NCBI GenBank assembly: GCA_015665455.1
Contig: JADFAD010000006.1
Location: 868,001 to 932,000, forward strand
DNA from: Oceanospirillaceae bacterium
Lineage (GTDB): Bacteria > Pseudomonadota > Gammaproteobacteria > Pseudomonadales > Litoribrevibacteraceae
Reading direction: 5' to 3'
DNA length: 64,000 bases
This document shows positions 17,583 to 26,242 of this stretch, in pieces. The notes beneath the pieces are model-generated. The model saw only the letters and a program-made list of their open reading frames with translations. It did no database searches and was not told where the DNA came from. The position numbers and the translations under genes are program-made. The first letter of the stretch is position 1, and each line of letters opens with the position of its first letter.

Positions 17583-18746
17583 TTAATTGCTGCGACTGTC
17601 CAACCAATCTGCGCTCATTGCCCATGCAAATTGGGACGCTGACGAGCCACCAAAAACACCTGCATGCCCTCCGGGCACAACATAAAACGCTTTATCTTTG
17701 CTGCCCACAACATCCAACAAATGACGCGCCGCACGAATACCCACGATCTTATCGTTATCACCTGCAAATGACATGAGGTTCGCTTTTATGTCCTTAAAGT
17801 AGGCTTTCCCACCATTGATATTCACCACACCTTCGGCAAATTGATTACCAACAGCCAACTTGCTAATGATTTCTTGAATCATCCCTCCCGGATAATCCGC
17901 CATGTCTTCAAACCAGTTCGACATGGTTGTATGTTCTGACAGTTCCTCTCGATCCCCCATGCTGGTCAGTAAATCCCAATAACTGATCAAACTTCCTAGG
18001 GGATTGGTTAACTTAAATGAAATAGCGACCAACCGACCCGGTACATGCAAATGCTCTGGTCGAATAAGAGAAGAGACTGGCGCATTATTCACCCGAGATA
18101 ATATTTTCGCAGCATGATGCATAACTGTCATCAGCTTACCCGCTGGTCCAACCTGCTGTACATCAATAGGGCTTGCAACCGTGACCAAATTTTTTAAATC
18201 TGCATTTTTCGACCAAGCAGCATAAAGAAGACAAAATAAACCTCCCATGCAGTACCCAAATAAGCTAAACGCCTTTTGACCTGATCGCTCAGCAACCACA
18301 TCAAAAACATGAGGCATCCAGTCGGTTACATAATCTTCAAATGTTAGACCCGCGTCACTTCGTCCCGGGTCACCCCAATCGATCAGATAGCAATCATAGC
18401 CTCGTGCTAAATAATATCGAACCAAACTACGCGTCGGCATTAAGTCAAAAATTTGAGCGGTCGCACCCAACGGAGGAACAAACACCAAAGGGACTTTTTT
18501 TTGTTCTTTTGACACGGGAATATCCCGACCATCAACATTGATACTTTCTTCAGTAATGGGACGATAATGTTTTAACGTCATCAACCCCTTTTCAGCAACC
18601 ACGTCATAATCACTTCTGTCAGAAAGAATTAAGTTATCCTTATAAAGCACGCGCTCTGCGGCATTGTTTGCGATAACAAACCCTTTATTAACCAACTCTT
18701 GAGCTTTACCTTTCCCTGCATTCAATAGCTTATTTACATTAAGCAC
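17583..18746 (-). CDS. PHA synthase-like (PhaC/PhaC-type) alpha/beta hydrolase
   Basis: 387 aa from the GTG at 18746, which has GGAG 6 bases upstream; a TTG further out (18794) lacks a site. The nucleophile elbow is GYCMGG, with Cys instead of Ser, the hallmark of polyhydroxyalkanoate synthases. The remaining triad residues fit GDNDKIV (Asp) and PGGHAGVF (His). WGDPGRSD and PTRSLVRYYLARGYDCYLIDWG also match PhaC. The length resembles class III PhaC more than class I (about 560-600). No phaE, phaA/phaB or phasin gene is adjacent, so true polymer synthesis is uncertain. The gene follows nudE in the same direction. Confidence 0.75.
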   Translation of the reverse strand: MLNVNKLLNAGKGKAQELVNKGFVIANNAAERVLYKDNLILSDRSDYDVVAEKGLMTLKHYRPITEESINVDGRDIPVSKEQKKVPLVFVPPLGATAQIFDLMPTRSLVRYYLARGYDCYLIDWGDPGRSDAGLTFEDYVTDWMPHVFDVVAERSGQKAFSLFGYCMGGLFCLLYAAWSKNADLKNLVTVASPIDVQQVGPAGKLMTVMHHAAKILSRVNNAPVSSLIRPEHLHVPGRLVAISFKLTNPLGSLISYWDLLTSMGDREELSEHTTMSNWFEDMADYPGGMIQEIISKLAVGNQFAEGVVNINGGKAYFKDIKANLMSFAGDNDKIVGIRAARHLLDVVGSKDKAFYVVPGGHAGVFGGSSASQFAWAMSADWLDSRSN

Positions 18747-18857
18747 TGTCCACTCCTTTCGATCAAAAACACCGTACGTTCTTCGTGTACTCAACCATTG
18801 ACTCTACACATCATTCAACACCATCACGCTGACTACAAACGTCTTCTAAACTACAAA

Positions 18858-19439
18858 CTAAAAAACAGATTCAAGCGCATCCGGCATTTCAGTTTGTTTA
18901 ATTCGATCCCGAGCCATATAAAGCGCGGCAATAGCTCGTGCTTCTGTTATTTCATCACTGTTTGCTAAATAAATGGCTTGCTCCAAAGACGTAGGGATCA
19001 CCTCTATAGGCTCAGGTTCATCACCTTCTAGTTTTTCAGAATACAAATCCATCGCTAAAACGACTTGAATTCGATACGACATATACCCCGGAGAAACCGT
19101 CATTTCAGTAAGAAATTGAATATTTTCAGCACCAAACCCTGTTTCTTCTTTTAATTCCCGATTAGCCGCATCGAATACCGTCTCACCGTGCTCTATCAGC
19201 CCTTTAGGCAGCGATAACTCATAGGACTCCGTGCCTGCGGAGTATTCACGAATCAACATGACATTGTGATCATTATCCAGTGCCACAATCATAACCGCAC
19301 CCGCGTGATTGCCTTTCCCAACCAAACGTTCGTATGTTCTTTCTACACCATTACTAAAACGTAATTGCTGAGACTCAACACAAAAAATAGCCGTATCGGC
19401 TACAATCTGATGATTCAACACTTGTGGTTTTTCTGGCAT
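18858..19439 (-). CDS. nudE: ADP compounds hydrolase NudE (Nudix)
   Basis: 193 aa with a full Nudix box, GLIEHGETVFDAANRELKEETGFG (G-x5-E-x7-REUxEExGU), in an ADP-sugar-pyrophosphatase-like fold. NudE hydrolyses ADP-ribose, NADH and Ap3A. The assignment to NudE rather than another Nudix is supported by its place beside yrfG-hslR-hslO, the same neighbourhood as in E. coli. Divergent from yrfG. Confidence 0.93.
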   Translation of the reverse strand: MPEKPQVLNHQIVADTAIFCVESQQLRFSNGVERTYERLVGKGNHAGAVMIVALDNDHNVMLIREYSAGTESYELSLPKGLIEHGETVFDAANRELKEETGFGAENIQFLTEMTVSPGYMSYRIQVVLAMDLYSEKLEGDEPEPIEVIPTSLEQAIYLANSDEITEARAIAALYMARDRIKQTEMPDALESVF

Positions 19440-19587
19440 GATATGCTCCTTTGCAAGGTAGAAACCTTATCGATTCTACTACGCCTCAACGCAAGAAAAT
19501 ATACAACGTTCGTATATTTAAAAGTCGTTCATTTCGAACGTCATTAGCTCAAAAATCCTTATTTTAAACTCTTACTCAGGAACTATC

Positions 19588-20256
19588 ATGACAGCCTCTG
19601 TACCTTGGTCCGAAATCGATACTGTATTGCTGGATATGGACGGGACTCTTCTGGATCTGCATTTTGATAATTACTTTTGGCTGACCCACGTCCCTGAAAC
19701 GTTCGCGAAAAAACACAGTATTTCGATCCAGCAAGCCAATCAAGAACTAGATGAACGGATTCACGCTTACAAGGGACAGCTGGAATGGTATTGCTTGGAT
19801 TTTTGGTCCCGAGAATTAGACATGGACATTGCAGGCCTAAAGCGCGAAGTCGAGCACCTCATCGCCATTAGACCTGGGGCAGAGCTCTTTCTGAAGGCCT
19901 TATCTGAAAGTCACAAACGAGCAGTACTGGTCACCAATGCTCACCAAGGCAGCCTGCAACTCAAACTGGCCAACACCCACATCGATCAATATCTGGACAT
20001 GGTACTGTGCTCCCATGACTTTGGGTTACCAAAAGAAGACCGTTCGTTCTGGGATGCATTGCAACGTTCTGAAAAATTTGATCCCGCCAGAACGCTTTTC
20101 ATTGACGACAGTGAACCGGTTTTAGACTCTGCAAGAGACTACGGTATTCAGTATTTACGCTCCATTGTTCAACCTGACAGCAAGAAGCCAAACCGAACAG
20201 AGCACAATTACCCTGCCATCCTTGAATTTTCAGATTTACTCCCCATTAATAAGTAA
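19588..20256 (+). CDS. yrfG: HAD-superfamily GMP/IMP nucleotidase (YrfG)
   Basis: 222 aa with HAD motif I DMDGTLLDL, motif II VLVTNA, the Lys motif LPKEDRSFW and motif IV FIDDSEP. This is the YrfG family, which removes phosphate from GMP and IMP. The neighbourhood (nudE, hslR, hslO, pckA) matches E. coli. It is the first gene of a co-directional set of three; 95 bases separate it from hslR, and these contain a 16-base perfect palindrome. Confidence 0.93.
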   Translation: MTASVPWSEIDTVLLDMDGTLLDLHFDNYFWLTHVPETFAKKHSISIQQANQELDERIHAYKGQLEWYCLDFWSRELDMDIAGLKREVEHLIAIRPGAELFLKALSESHKRAVLVTNAHQGSLQLKLANTHIDQYLDMVLCSHDFGLPKEDRSFWDALQRSEKFDPARTLFIDDSEPVLDSARDYGIQYLRSIVQPDSKKPNRTEHNYPAILEFSDLLPINK

Positions 20257-20298
20257 TGCATTCGATATCTAAAAATCGCTTATCTATTCAACCAAACG

Positions 20299-20314
20299 TA
20301 CTCAAATTTGAGTA
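20299..20314. repeat. Perfect 16-base palindrome upstream of hslR
   Basis: TACTCAAATTTGAGTA is fully self-complementary and lies 37 bases before the hslR start codon. It could be an operator or a small attenuating hairpin; no family consensus is recognised. Confidence 0.5.
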
Positions 20315-20351
20315 TGTTTCATTACTTGAAATAGGTTTTTAAGAGCTAACA

Positions 20352-20753
20352 ATGAGCGCAGAAACACCAATCAAAGTACGATTAGATAAATGGTTATGGG
20401 CAGCAAGGCTTTATAAGACCCGCGCCTTAGCCAAACAATTTATTGAAGGCGGCAAAGTGCACTATAACGGTCAACGGGTAAAACCAAGTCGTATGGTTGA
20501 GCTGGATGCCTTAATCACACTAAGGCAAGGCTGGGATGAGAAAACCATCACCATTAAAGGCATAGCCGAAAAGCGTACTGCCGCCGCCCAAGCTCAACTA
20601 CTTTACGAAGAAACGCCAGAGAGTGCAGAAAAACGAGCCCAAGATGCAATCACTCGTAAAACAATGGGGGCTGCTGCGTTCCTAAGTGATACGAAGCCTA
20701 ACAAAAAAGAACGCCGACAAATTCACCGTTTCAAAACGGATGTTTTTGAATAG
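20352..20753 (+). CDS. hslR: Heat shock protein 15 (S4-domain ribosome-associated protein)
   Basis: 133 aa, as in E. coli Hsp15. An N-terminal S4 RNA-binding domain runs IKVRLDKWLWAARLYKTRALAKQFIEGGKVHYNGQRVKPS, followed by a basic helical tail (KPNKKERRQIHRFK). Hsp15 binds free 50S subunits carrying nascent chain-tRNA and helps rescue stalled ribosomes. It lies between yrfG and hslO. Confidence 0.96.
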   Translation: MSAETPIKVRLDKWLWAARLYKTRALAKQFIEGGKVHYNGQRVKPSRMVELDALITLRQGWDEKTITIKGIAEKRTAAAQAQLLYEETPESAEKRAQDAITRKTMGAAAFLSDTKPNKKERRQIHRFKTDVFE

Positions 20754-20802
20754 AATTCAACTATATTTTTACCCATCATTCATTTAAAGGTATTTCCACT
20801 CC

Positions 20803-21699
20803 ATGAGTAATTCCGATCAAATCCAACGTTTTATGTTCGAACACCATGATATTCGAGGCGAACTGGTTGGCATTGATGAAGCCTATCAGGCAGTCATTAA
20901 AAAACATGACTATCCAGAACAAGTTCAAGTCCTGCTAGGCGAATGGATTGCTGCAGCATCACTATTGAGTGAAATCCTTAAATTTGATGGTTCCGTCATT
21001 CTTCAAGCCAGAGGCGATGCTGGAATAGGCATATTAATGGCGGAATGCACCCATGACCAAAAGATACGAGCAATCGCACAAACCAGCGGCGAAATAAAAA
21101 GCGATAAGATCCAAGAATTGTTTGGCAATGGCCATTTAGTTATCACTATTTCCCCAACGAAAGGCAACCGCTATCAAGGTGTGGTTCCTTTAGACAGCGA
21201 CACGCTTGCTGGATGCCTTGAACATTACTTTCTTCAATCCGAGCAGCTCCCCACTAAACTGTGGCTGAACTGTGATAAAACAAGTGCGGCAGGATTGTTC
21301 TTACAAAAGCTGCCTACTGAAGCGAACGCAACCAAAGAACAGCAACAAGAAAGCGACAACCAGTGGGAACACGTCGTTGCTTTAGCGGATACAATTCAAA
21401 GTGATGAACTGCTTTCTTTAGACAACGAAACAATTCTTCATCGCCTATACCACGAAGAAGAAGTTCGATTGTTTGAAAGCCAAGATGTTGAGTTTCATTG
21501 CACGTGTTCTAAAAAGCGTACGGCTGACTCCATAAAAACTGTGGGGCAATCCGAACTGCTGGATATCTTAGCGATAGAACCGAGCATTAAAGTAACCTGT
21601 CAATTTTGCAACGAAACGTACAGCTTTGATAAAGTGGATGTCAGAGCCCTATTTGAAAACACAACCAACCTTGGCAATAAAGGTAAATCCGTTCATTAG
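20803..21699 (+). CDS. hslO: Redox-regulated chaperone Hsp33
   Basis: 298 aa. The N-terminal chaperone domain is followed by a linker and the C-terminal redox switch with zinc-ligating Cys pairs HCTCS and CQFC (CxC-x27-32-CxxC pattern). Under oxidative stress these Cys release zinc and form disulfides, unfolding the linker and activating the holdase. Slightly longer than the E. coli protein (292). Confidence 0.96.
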   Translation: MSNSDQIQRFMFEHHDIRGELVGIDEAYQAVIKKHDYPEQVQVLLGEWIAAASLLSEILKFDGSVILQARGDAGIGILMAECTHDQKIRAIAQTSGEIKSDKIQELFGNGHLVITISPTKGNRYQGVVPLDSDTLAGCLEHYFLQSEQLPTKLWLNCDKTSAAGLFLQKLPTEANATKEQQQESDNQWEHVVALADTIQSDELLSLDNETILHRLYHEEEVRLFESQDVEFHCTCSKKRTADSIKTVGQSELLDILAIEPSIKVTCQFCNETYSFDKVDVRALFENTTNLGNKGKSVH

Positions 21700-21714
21700 A
21701 ACATTGTAAATTTA

Positions 21715-21728
21715 TGGTATTAATACCA
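21715..21728. repeat. 14-base perfect palindrome between hslO and pckA
   Basis: TGGTATTAATACCA lies 15 bases after the hslO stop. It is too AT-rich in its core and lacks a T tail, so a terminator role is doubtful. An operator is possible. Confidence 0.35.
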
Positions 21729-21848
21729 CTAAAGTATTGGGGGCTGCATGGCCTCCAAGATTGGCAACATATTTGCGTTCTCTTTTATCTGGTTTTTAAG
21801 AATCGTTCACATTAAAGATCAGTTTTTTTAGCTTTAGTCAGAATTTTC

Positions 21849-21937
21849 TGGCATAATTCCGCGCCTAAAACTTTATCATGCTCAATCCTTAACGGGATTG
21901 AGAAGACGTATGTTTCGGTCACTGCTTATAAGGCAGT
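21849..21937 (+). promoter_or_regulatory. pckA promoter and structured 5' leader
   Basis: An extended -10 element TGG-CATAAT spans 21849-21857. The leader then contains two hairpins: CTCAATCC (21881-21888) / GGATTGAG (21895-21902) and ACTGC (21921-21925) / GCAGT (21933-21937). The pckA start codon is at 21965 with GGGGA upstream. Whether the hairpins regulate expression is unknown. Confidence 0.4.
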
Positions 21938-21964
21938 TGTTCATTTATCCGGGGAAAAAACAGA

Positions 21965-23515
21965 ATGACCACAACAAGTGACAAGGTTTATCACAACCTA
22001 TCATCTGCAAAATTGGTAGAAGAAGCGCTTGCTCGCGGAGAAGGAAGTCTAGCGGCAAATGGTTCTTTAGTTGTTGAAACTGGCAAGCGTACTGGCCGCT
22101 CACCAATGGATCGTTTCATTGTTGAAGAGCCTAGCACTGCAGACGCTATCGACTGGGGCAATGTTAACCGTCCTTTCGACGCAGAAAAGTTCGATGCACT
22201 GTGGGAGCGCGTTGAAGCTTTCCTAGCAGAGCAAGAATCTTTTGTATCTGACGTTCACGTTGGCGCTGATCCAGAGCACTATCTACCTGTGCGCATGACA
22301 ACTCAGACCGCTTGGCAGAACTTGTTTGGTCGTAATCTTTTCATACGCCCAACAGAATATAACCCAAAGAATAAGCAAGAATGGCAAATTCTTAACGTAG
22401 CTAACTTTGAGTGTGTACCTGAACGCGACGGAACAAACAGCGATGGCTGTGTAATGATTAACTTTGCTGCGCGCAAAGTTCTTCTTGCAGGCATGCGTTA
22501 CGCTGGTGAAATGAAGAAAGCGATGTTCTCTGTACAGAACTTCCTTCTTCCTGAAAAAGACGTTCTACCAATGCACTGCTCTGCAAACGTTGGTGAAGAC
22601 GGCGATACATGTTTATTCTTCGGCCTTTCTGGCACAGGTAAAACAACACTTTCAGCGGATCCTGCTCGCTACCTAATCGGTGATGATGAGCACGGATGGG
22701 GTGAAGGTACTGTATTTAACTTGGAAGGTGGTTGCTACGCTAAATGTATCGACCTTAGTCAGAAAAATGAGCCTATCATTTGGGACGCAATCCGCTTTGG
22801 TGCGATCGTTGAAAACGTTGTCATTGACAGCGACAACCGCGAACCAGACTACAACGATGTATCTTTAACTGAGAACTCTCGCTGTGCATACCCTCTTGAG
22901 CACGTTGAAAAGCGCGTTCTTGAAAACCTTGCTGGTGAACCAAAGGCTATCGTATTCCTAACATGCGATATGACAGGTGTTCTACCTCCTGTATCCATTC
23001 TTTCAAGAGAAGCAGCTGCATACCACTTCCTAAGCGGTTACACAGCACTTGTTGGCTCAACTGAAATGGGTTCTGAGAAAGGTCTTAAATCTACATTCTC
23101 TACTTGCTTCGGCGCGCCATTCTTCCCACGCCCTGCAGGTGAATACGCAGAACTACTTATGAAGCGTATGGACGCTTTCGGTTCTAAAGTTTATCTAGTA
23201 AACACTGGCTGGACTGGTGGTGCTTACGGTAAAGGCGGTGAGCGTTTCAGCATCCCTACTACTCGTGGCATTATTGCTGCGATTCAGGACGGTTCAATTG
23301 CTAACGCAGAAACAACACGCCTACCTATCTTCAACCTAGACATCCCTACGGAAGTTCCTGGTGTAGATAGCAAGCTTCTTAACCCAACAGAATGCTGGGC
23401 TGATAAAGATGCTTACCAAGATACAGCGCTAAACCTTGCAGGTCAGTTCGTTGCAAACTTCAAGAAATTTGATGTTTCTGCCGAAATCGTAAATGCAGGC
23501 CCTTCTCTGGATTAA
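21965..23515 (+). CDS. pckA: Phosphoenolpyruvate carboxykinase (ATP)
   Basis: 516 aa. It has the kinase P-loop [11 protein letters not shown], a metal-binding region [32 protein letters not shown] for oxaloacetate binding, and the late segment [20 protein letters not shown]. It converts oxaloacetate plus ATP to phosphoenolpyruvate and CO2, the entry to gluconeogenesis. The codon choice looks strongly biased (many GTT, CTT, GCT codons), consistent with high expression. It is followed by a strong bidirectional terminator. Confidence 0.97.
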   Translation: MTTTSDKVYHNLSSAKLVEEALARGEGSLAANGSLVVETGKRTGRSPMDRFIVEEPSTADAIDWGNVNRPFDAEKFDALWERVEAFLAEQESFVSDVHVGADPEHYLPVRMTTQTAWQNLFGRNLFIRPTEYNPKNKQEWQILNVANFECVPERDGTNSDGCVMINFAARKVLLAGMRYAGEMKKAMFSVQNFLLPEKDVLPMHCSANVGEDGDTCLFFGLSGTGKTTLSADPARYLIGDDEHGWGEGTVFNLEGGCYAKCIDLSQKNEPIIWDAIRFGAIVENVVIDSDNREPDYNDVSLTENSRCAYPLEHVEKRVLENLAGEPKAIVFLTCDMTGVLPPVSILSREAAAYHFLSGYTALVGSTEMGSEKGLKSTFSTCFGAPFFPRPAGEYAELLMKRMDAFGSKVYLVNTGWTGGAYGKGGERFSIPTTRGIIAAIQDGSIANAETTRLPIFNLDIPTEVPGVDSKLLNPTECWADKDAYQDTALNLAGQFVANFKKFDVSAEIVNAGPSLD

Positions 23516-23559
23516 GTTATTGTTTAGGGCGTATAAACGTACGCCCTTATCAAGAGAAG

Positions 23560-23594
23560 AAAAAAGGCGATGATCAATGATCATCGCCTTTTTT
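23560..23594. terminator. Bidirectional rho-independent terminator (pckA / PilZ gene)
   Basis: GGCGATGATC (23566-23575) / GATCATCGCC (23579-23588), loop AAT, flanked by A6 and T6. It separates the convergent pckA and PilZ genes. A second smaller hairpin, GGGCGTA/TACGCCC, lies at 23528-23545. Confidence 0.92.
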
Positions 23595-23638
23595 ATTACT
23601 CAGACCTAAACTCGTCAACAGCGCTCATCGTTAGTCTA

Positions 23639-24025
23639 TTAAATATCTCCTTCTGAATAAGCGCGAAGAAATTCACGATCACTGTCAGAAATACGAGTAA
23701 ACATCATGCCGATCTTAAAGCCAGCACTTGTCGCTACGCTGTAGCGGGACTCAACAATTGCCTCAATCGTTCGCTGAAATTCGCGATACACCAAAGGCAT
23801 TTTAATAAAAAACTTCGTACCTGATTTATAAGCAGTCCCTGTCACGACCTGTAAACCGCCTTCAGAAATATTATCCGTTTTCGTTGTATGCCACTTACCA
23901 TACACATCCTGAAACTGCACAACCCAATACGCCAGCCGCCTTTTATGCTCACGGCGATTATCAGCATCACCACCCTGTACTTCCTCGTGGTTTACTACCT
24001 GATCTATTGCGAATGTTTCAGTCAT
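23639..24025 (-). CDS. PilZ-domain c-di-GMP-binding protein
   Basis: 128 aa, essentially one PilZ domain: a basic RREHKRR motif (RxxxR-type) near residue 25 and DNISEGGLQ (D-x-S-x-x-G) near residue 51, the two c-di-GMP-contacting elements, then beta strands ending GFKIGMMFTRI. It is a likely receptor for c-di-GMP made by the GGDEF proteins encoded in this window; its target process cannot be read from the sequence. Single-gene unit. Confidence 0.85.
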   Translation of the reverse strand: MTETFAIDQVVNHEEVQGGDADNRREHKRRLAYWVVQFQDVYGKWHTTKTDNISEGGLQVVTGTAYKSGTKFFIKMPLVYREFQRTIEAIVESRYSVATSAGFKIGMMFTRISDSDREFLRAYSEGDI

Positions 24026-24103
24026 TAGTCACTTCATTAATAATGAATTATATTGTTGTCGTTCTAAAAAATAGCTACTGCGTCTCAAATCTGATAACAA
24101 GAT

Positions 24104-24130
24104 TAAAAAAAACTCGAAATAATTTCGAGT
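24104..24130 (-). terminator. Rho-independent terminator of the secreted alpha/beta hydrolase
   Basis: ACTCGAAAT (24112-24120) / ATTTCGAGT (24122-24130), followed on the minus strand by a run of eight T. It lies 24 bases after the hydrolase stop. Confidence 0.85.
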
Positions 24131-24153
24131 CGTTTTATGTAAGAAATTGTTTT

Positions 24154-25173
24154 CTACTTAGTCAAGAACACACCTTTCAAGTCCATAGTTGTTAACCAAT
24201 GAAACATTGAACTTTGATACTCTGATTTCAACGGAAACAAGTGCCCTTCAGATTTTCTCATCATCAGAATCCCATTCGGTATTTCTAACTGCATGTGCGT
24301 CATAAATTCTTCAGGAATAAATCTGTCTTCAGTCCCATACAACAACAAGACAGGAGAAGTAACTTCTCTTAAGGAAAATGGCCAAGCCCTCCATTGAATT
24401 TCAAGATCCAGCACAGCACCCTCTGAGCTTTGGGCGAAAGCTTGCTCCTGATTCAACATGAATATCCGCCGGATGCCTTCACGTTCTAATATCCCTTGAT
24501 CACTTAAAGAGACCTCATGTTCCGTCATCTTAAAATATACATTAGGTAAATGCTGACTTGCCCAACCCACCACGCCAACCATGCCATGAAATAGTCTCGG
24601 AGCCTTACTGGATAAAATCGGGCCTGGACGATGGTGCTTACTCATTATAGCCGTAGCCTCAGGTAACTCACCGAAGTTCGTATAACTAGAAGCAACAATA
24701 AGACGTCTAATCTTCTCTGGATAATAATATGCCAAAGCAAGCGTTGGCGGGCCTCCACTGGACCAGCCTACTAAATCGACAGTACCTTTGACCCCTAAGG
24801 ACTCAAGCACAAAAACGGCATCCTCTGCATACATAGTGAGCGAATAGCTGTCATCAAAAGCAGAACAACCAAACCCTGCTCGTTCAATCAAATACACCGT
24901 CCTGTTACTTTCAATCGCTTGATCATGAAAAAACAACAATTCTAATCGAGACCCAGGGTTCCCATGGGCATAAAGGGTGGCAACCCCTTTTTCAGGACCC
25001 ACTCTGGCCCAAGCAATCGCCCTTCCTTCTTTCTCGACAACACCCTGCTTATAAGTAGGGTATTGACCCACCAAGCCTTCAGCCAATGAACTACACTCAG
25101 CAATAACCAGCGAAGAAATCGGAACCAAACAGCACCCGATCAGGAATTTAATCAAAACATGTATATTCAACAC
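24154..25173 (-). CDS. Secreted alpha/beta hydrolase
   Basis: 339 aa. Signal peptide (hydrophobic 6-24, cleavage near VIA-ECSS), HGNPGS oxyanion segment, nucleophile elbow GWSSGG, Asp in YGTEDRFIP and His in KSEGHLFP complete a triad. It resembles generic haloalkane dehalogenase/epoxide-hydrolase-like or proline-iminopeptidase-like hydrolases, but the substrate is not determinable. It lies divergent from puuE (95 bases), so its promoter region also holds the RutR-like operator described at 25180. Confidence 0.8.
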   Translation of the reverse strand: MLNIHVLIKFLIGCCLVPISSLVIAECSSLAEGLVGQYPTYKQGVVEKEGRAIAWARVGPEKGVATLYAHGNPGSRLELLFFHDQAIESNRTVYLIERAGFGCSAFDDSYSLTMYAEDAVFVLESLGVKGTVDLVGWSSGGPPTLALAYYYPEKIRRLIVASSYTNFGELPEATAIMSKHHRPGPILSSKAPRLFHGMVGVVGWASQHLPNVYFKMTEHEVSLSDQGILEREGIRRIFMLNQEQAFAQSSEGAVLDLEIQWRAWPFSLREVTSPVLLLYGTEDRFIPEEFMTHMQLEIPNGILMMRKSEGHLFPLKSEYQSSMFHWLTTMDLKGVFLTK

Positions 25174-25179
25174 AAATAA

Positions 25180-25195
25180 CTAACCACCTAGTCAA
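25180..25195. promoter_or_regulatory. RutR-type operator-like palindrome upstream of puuE
   Basis: CTAACCA-CC-TAGTCAA matches 11 of 14 fixed positions of the RutR-box pattern TTGACCA-NN-TGGTCAA. It lies between puuE and the divergent hydrolase. Similar sites precede xdhA and the nucleoside ABC operon in this window. Confidence 0.4.
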
Positions 25196-25267
25196 TTTTT
25201 AATTTAAACTGGCTCTAAATTTAATCTACGTGAATACCAATGAAATTGTAAGATCGAGAGCATACCT

Positions 25268-26167
25268 ATGAGCTACCCAAGAGACCTTATCGGTTACGGA
25301 CAACACACCCCGAATCCTAAATGGCCAAACAAAGCTAAGATAGCTATTCAGTTTGTAATCAACTACGAAGAAGGTGGTGAGAATTGTATTCTACACGGTG
25401 ACGAATCTTCTGAAGCATTTCTATCAGAAATCGTTGGCGCACCTGCTTTACCTCGCGTACGAAACATGAACATGGAATCTATCTATGAATATGGGAGCCG
25501 TTCAGGTTTCTGGCGTCTGCATAGAATGTTCACAGAAAGAAATATGCCCGTGACGATTTACGGCGTAGCAACCGCTCTAGAAAAGAATCCTGATATTGTA
25601 ACTGCTATGAACGAAGCCGACTGGGAAATTGCTTCCCACGGCTTAAAATGGATTGATTATCAATTCATCGATAAAGACATTGAACGAGAGCACATCCAAC
25701 AAGCCATTGATATACACACTCGCGTGACAGGCCAACGGCCTCAAGGTTGGTATACAGGTCGTATGAGCCCAAATACAAGAGACTTAGTCGTTGAAGCCGG
25801 TGGTTTTTCATATGACTCTGACGCGTATGCAGATGACCTGCCTTACTGGTCAAAGGATCATAAAGATCACTTAATTATTCCTTACACATTGGATGCAAAC
25901 GACATGCGTTTTGCCACCAATCAAGGATTCAACTCTGGAGACCAATTCTTTAGCTATTTGAAAGATTCGTTTGATGTCCTATATCAAGAAGGCAGAACGG
26001 CACCTAAAATGATGAGTATTGGCCTGCACTGCCGACTGGTTGGACGCCCTGGTCGAGCGGCCTCCCTTGCAAGATTTCTCGACTATGTCGCATCACATGA
26101 AGATGCTTGGGTAACTCGTAGAATTGATATTGCTAATCATTGGCGAGAAAACCACAAACACAAATAG
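25268..26167 (+). CDS. puuE: Allantoinase PuuE (polysaccharide-deacetylase-like)
   Basis: 299 aa. The start MSYPRDLIGYGQHTPNPKWP, then FVINYEEGGENCILHGD, EYGSRSGFWRL, HGLKWIDYQ and GLHCRLVGRPGR are diagnostic of the PuuE-type allantoinase, which belongs to the polysaccharide deacetylase (NodB) fold and not the amidohydrolase fold. It opens S-allantoin to allantoate. This is the one step of the purine pathway missing from the main cluster at 37.6-47.8 kb. It sits convergent with the uracil salvage operon upp-uraA. Confidence 0.94.
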   Translation: MSYPRDLIGYGQHTPNPKWPNKAKIAIQFVINYEEGGENCILHGDESSEAFLSEIVGAPALPRVRNMNMESIYEYGSRSGFWRLHRMFTERNMPVTIYGVATALEKNPDIVTAMNEADWEIASHGLKWIDYQFIDKDIEREHIQQAIDIHTRVTGQRPQGWYTGRMSPNTRDLVVEAGGFSYDSDAYADDLPYWSKDHKDHLIIPYTLDANDMRFATNQGFNSGDQFFSYLKDSFDVLYQEGRTAPKMMSIGLHCRLVGRPGRAASLARFLDYVASHEDAWVTRRIDIANHWRENHKHK

Positions 26168-26190
26168 ACCAGCACTCTGCATAAGACATA

Positions 26191-26219
26191 AAAAAGCCGA
26201 ACACGCGTTCGGCATTTTT
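26191..26219. terminator. Bidirectional rho-independent terminator (puuE / uraA)
   Basis: GCCGAAC (26196-26202) / GTTCGGC (26207-26213), loop ACGC, with A5 before and ATTTTT after. Lies between convergent genes. Confidence 0.9.
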
Positions 26220-26242
26220 AGGTATGGAAGCAGCTAAAGTAA

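Noticed and set aside
20325-20331. CTTGAAA resembling a sigma-32 -35 element before the heat-shock gene hslR
   Set aside because: No CCCCAT-like -10 follows at 13-15 bases; the start codon is already there.
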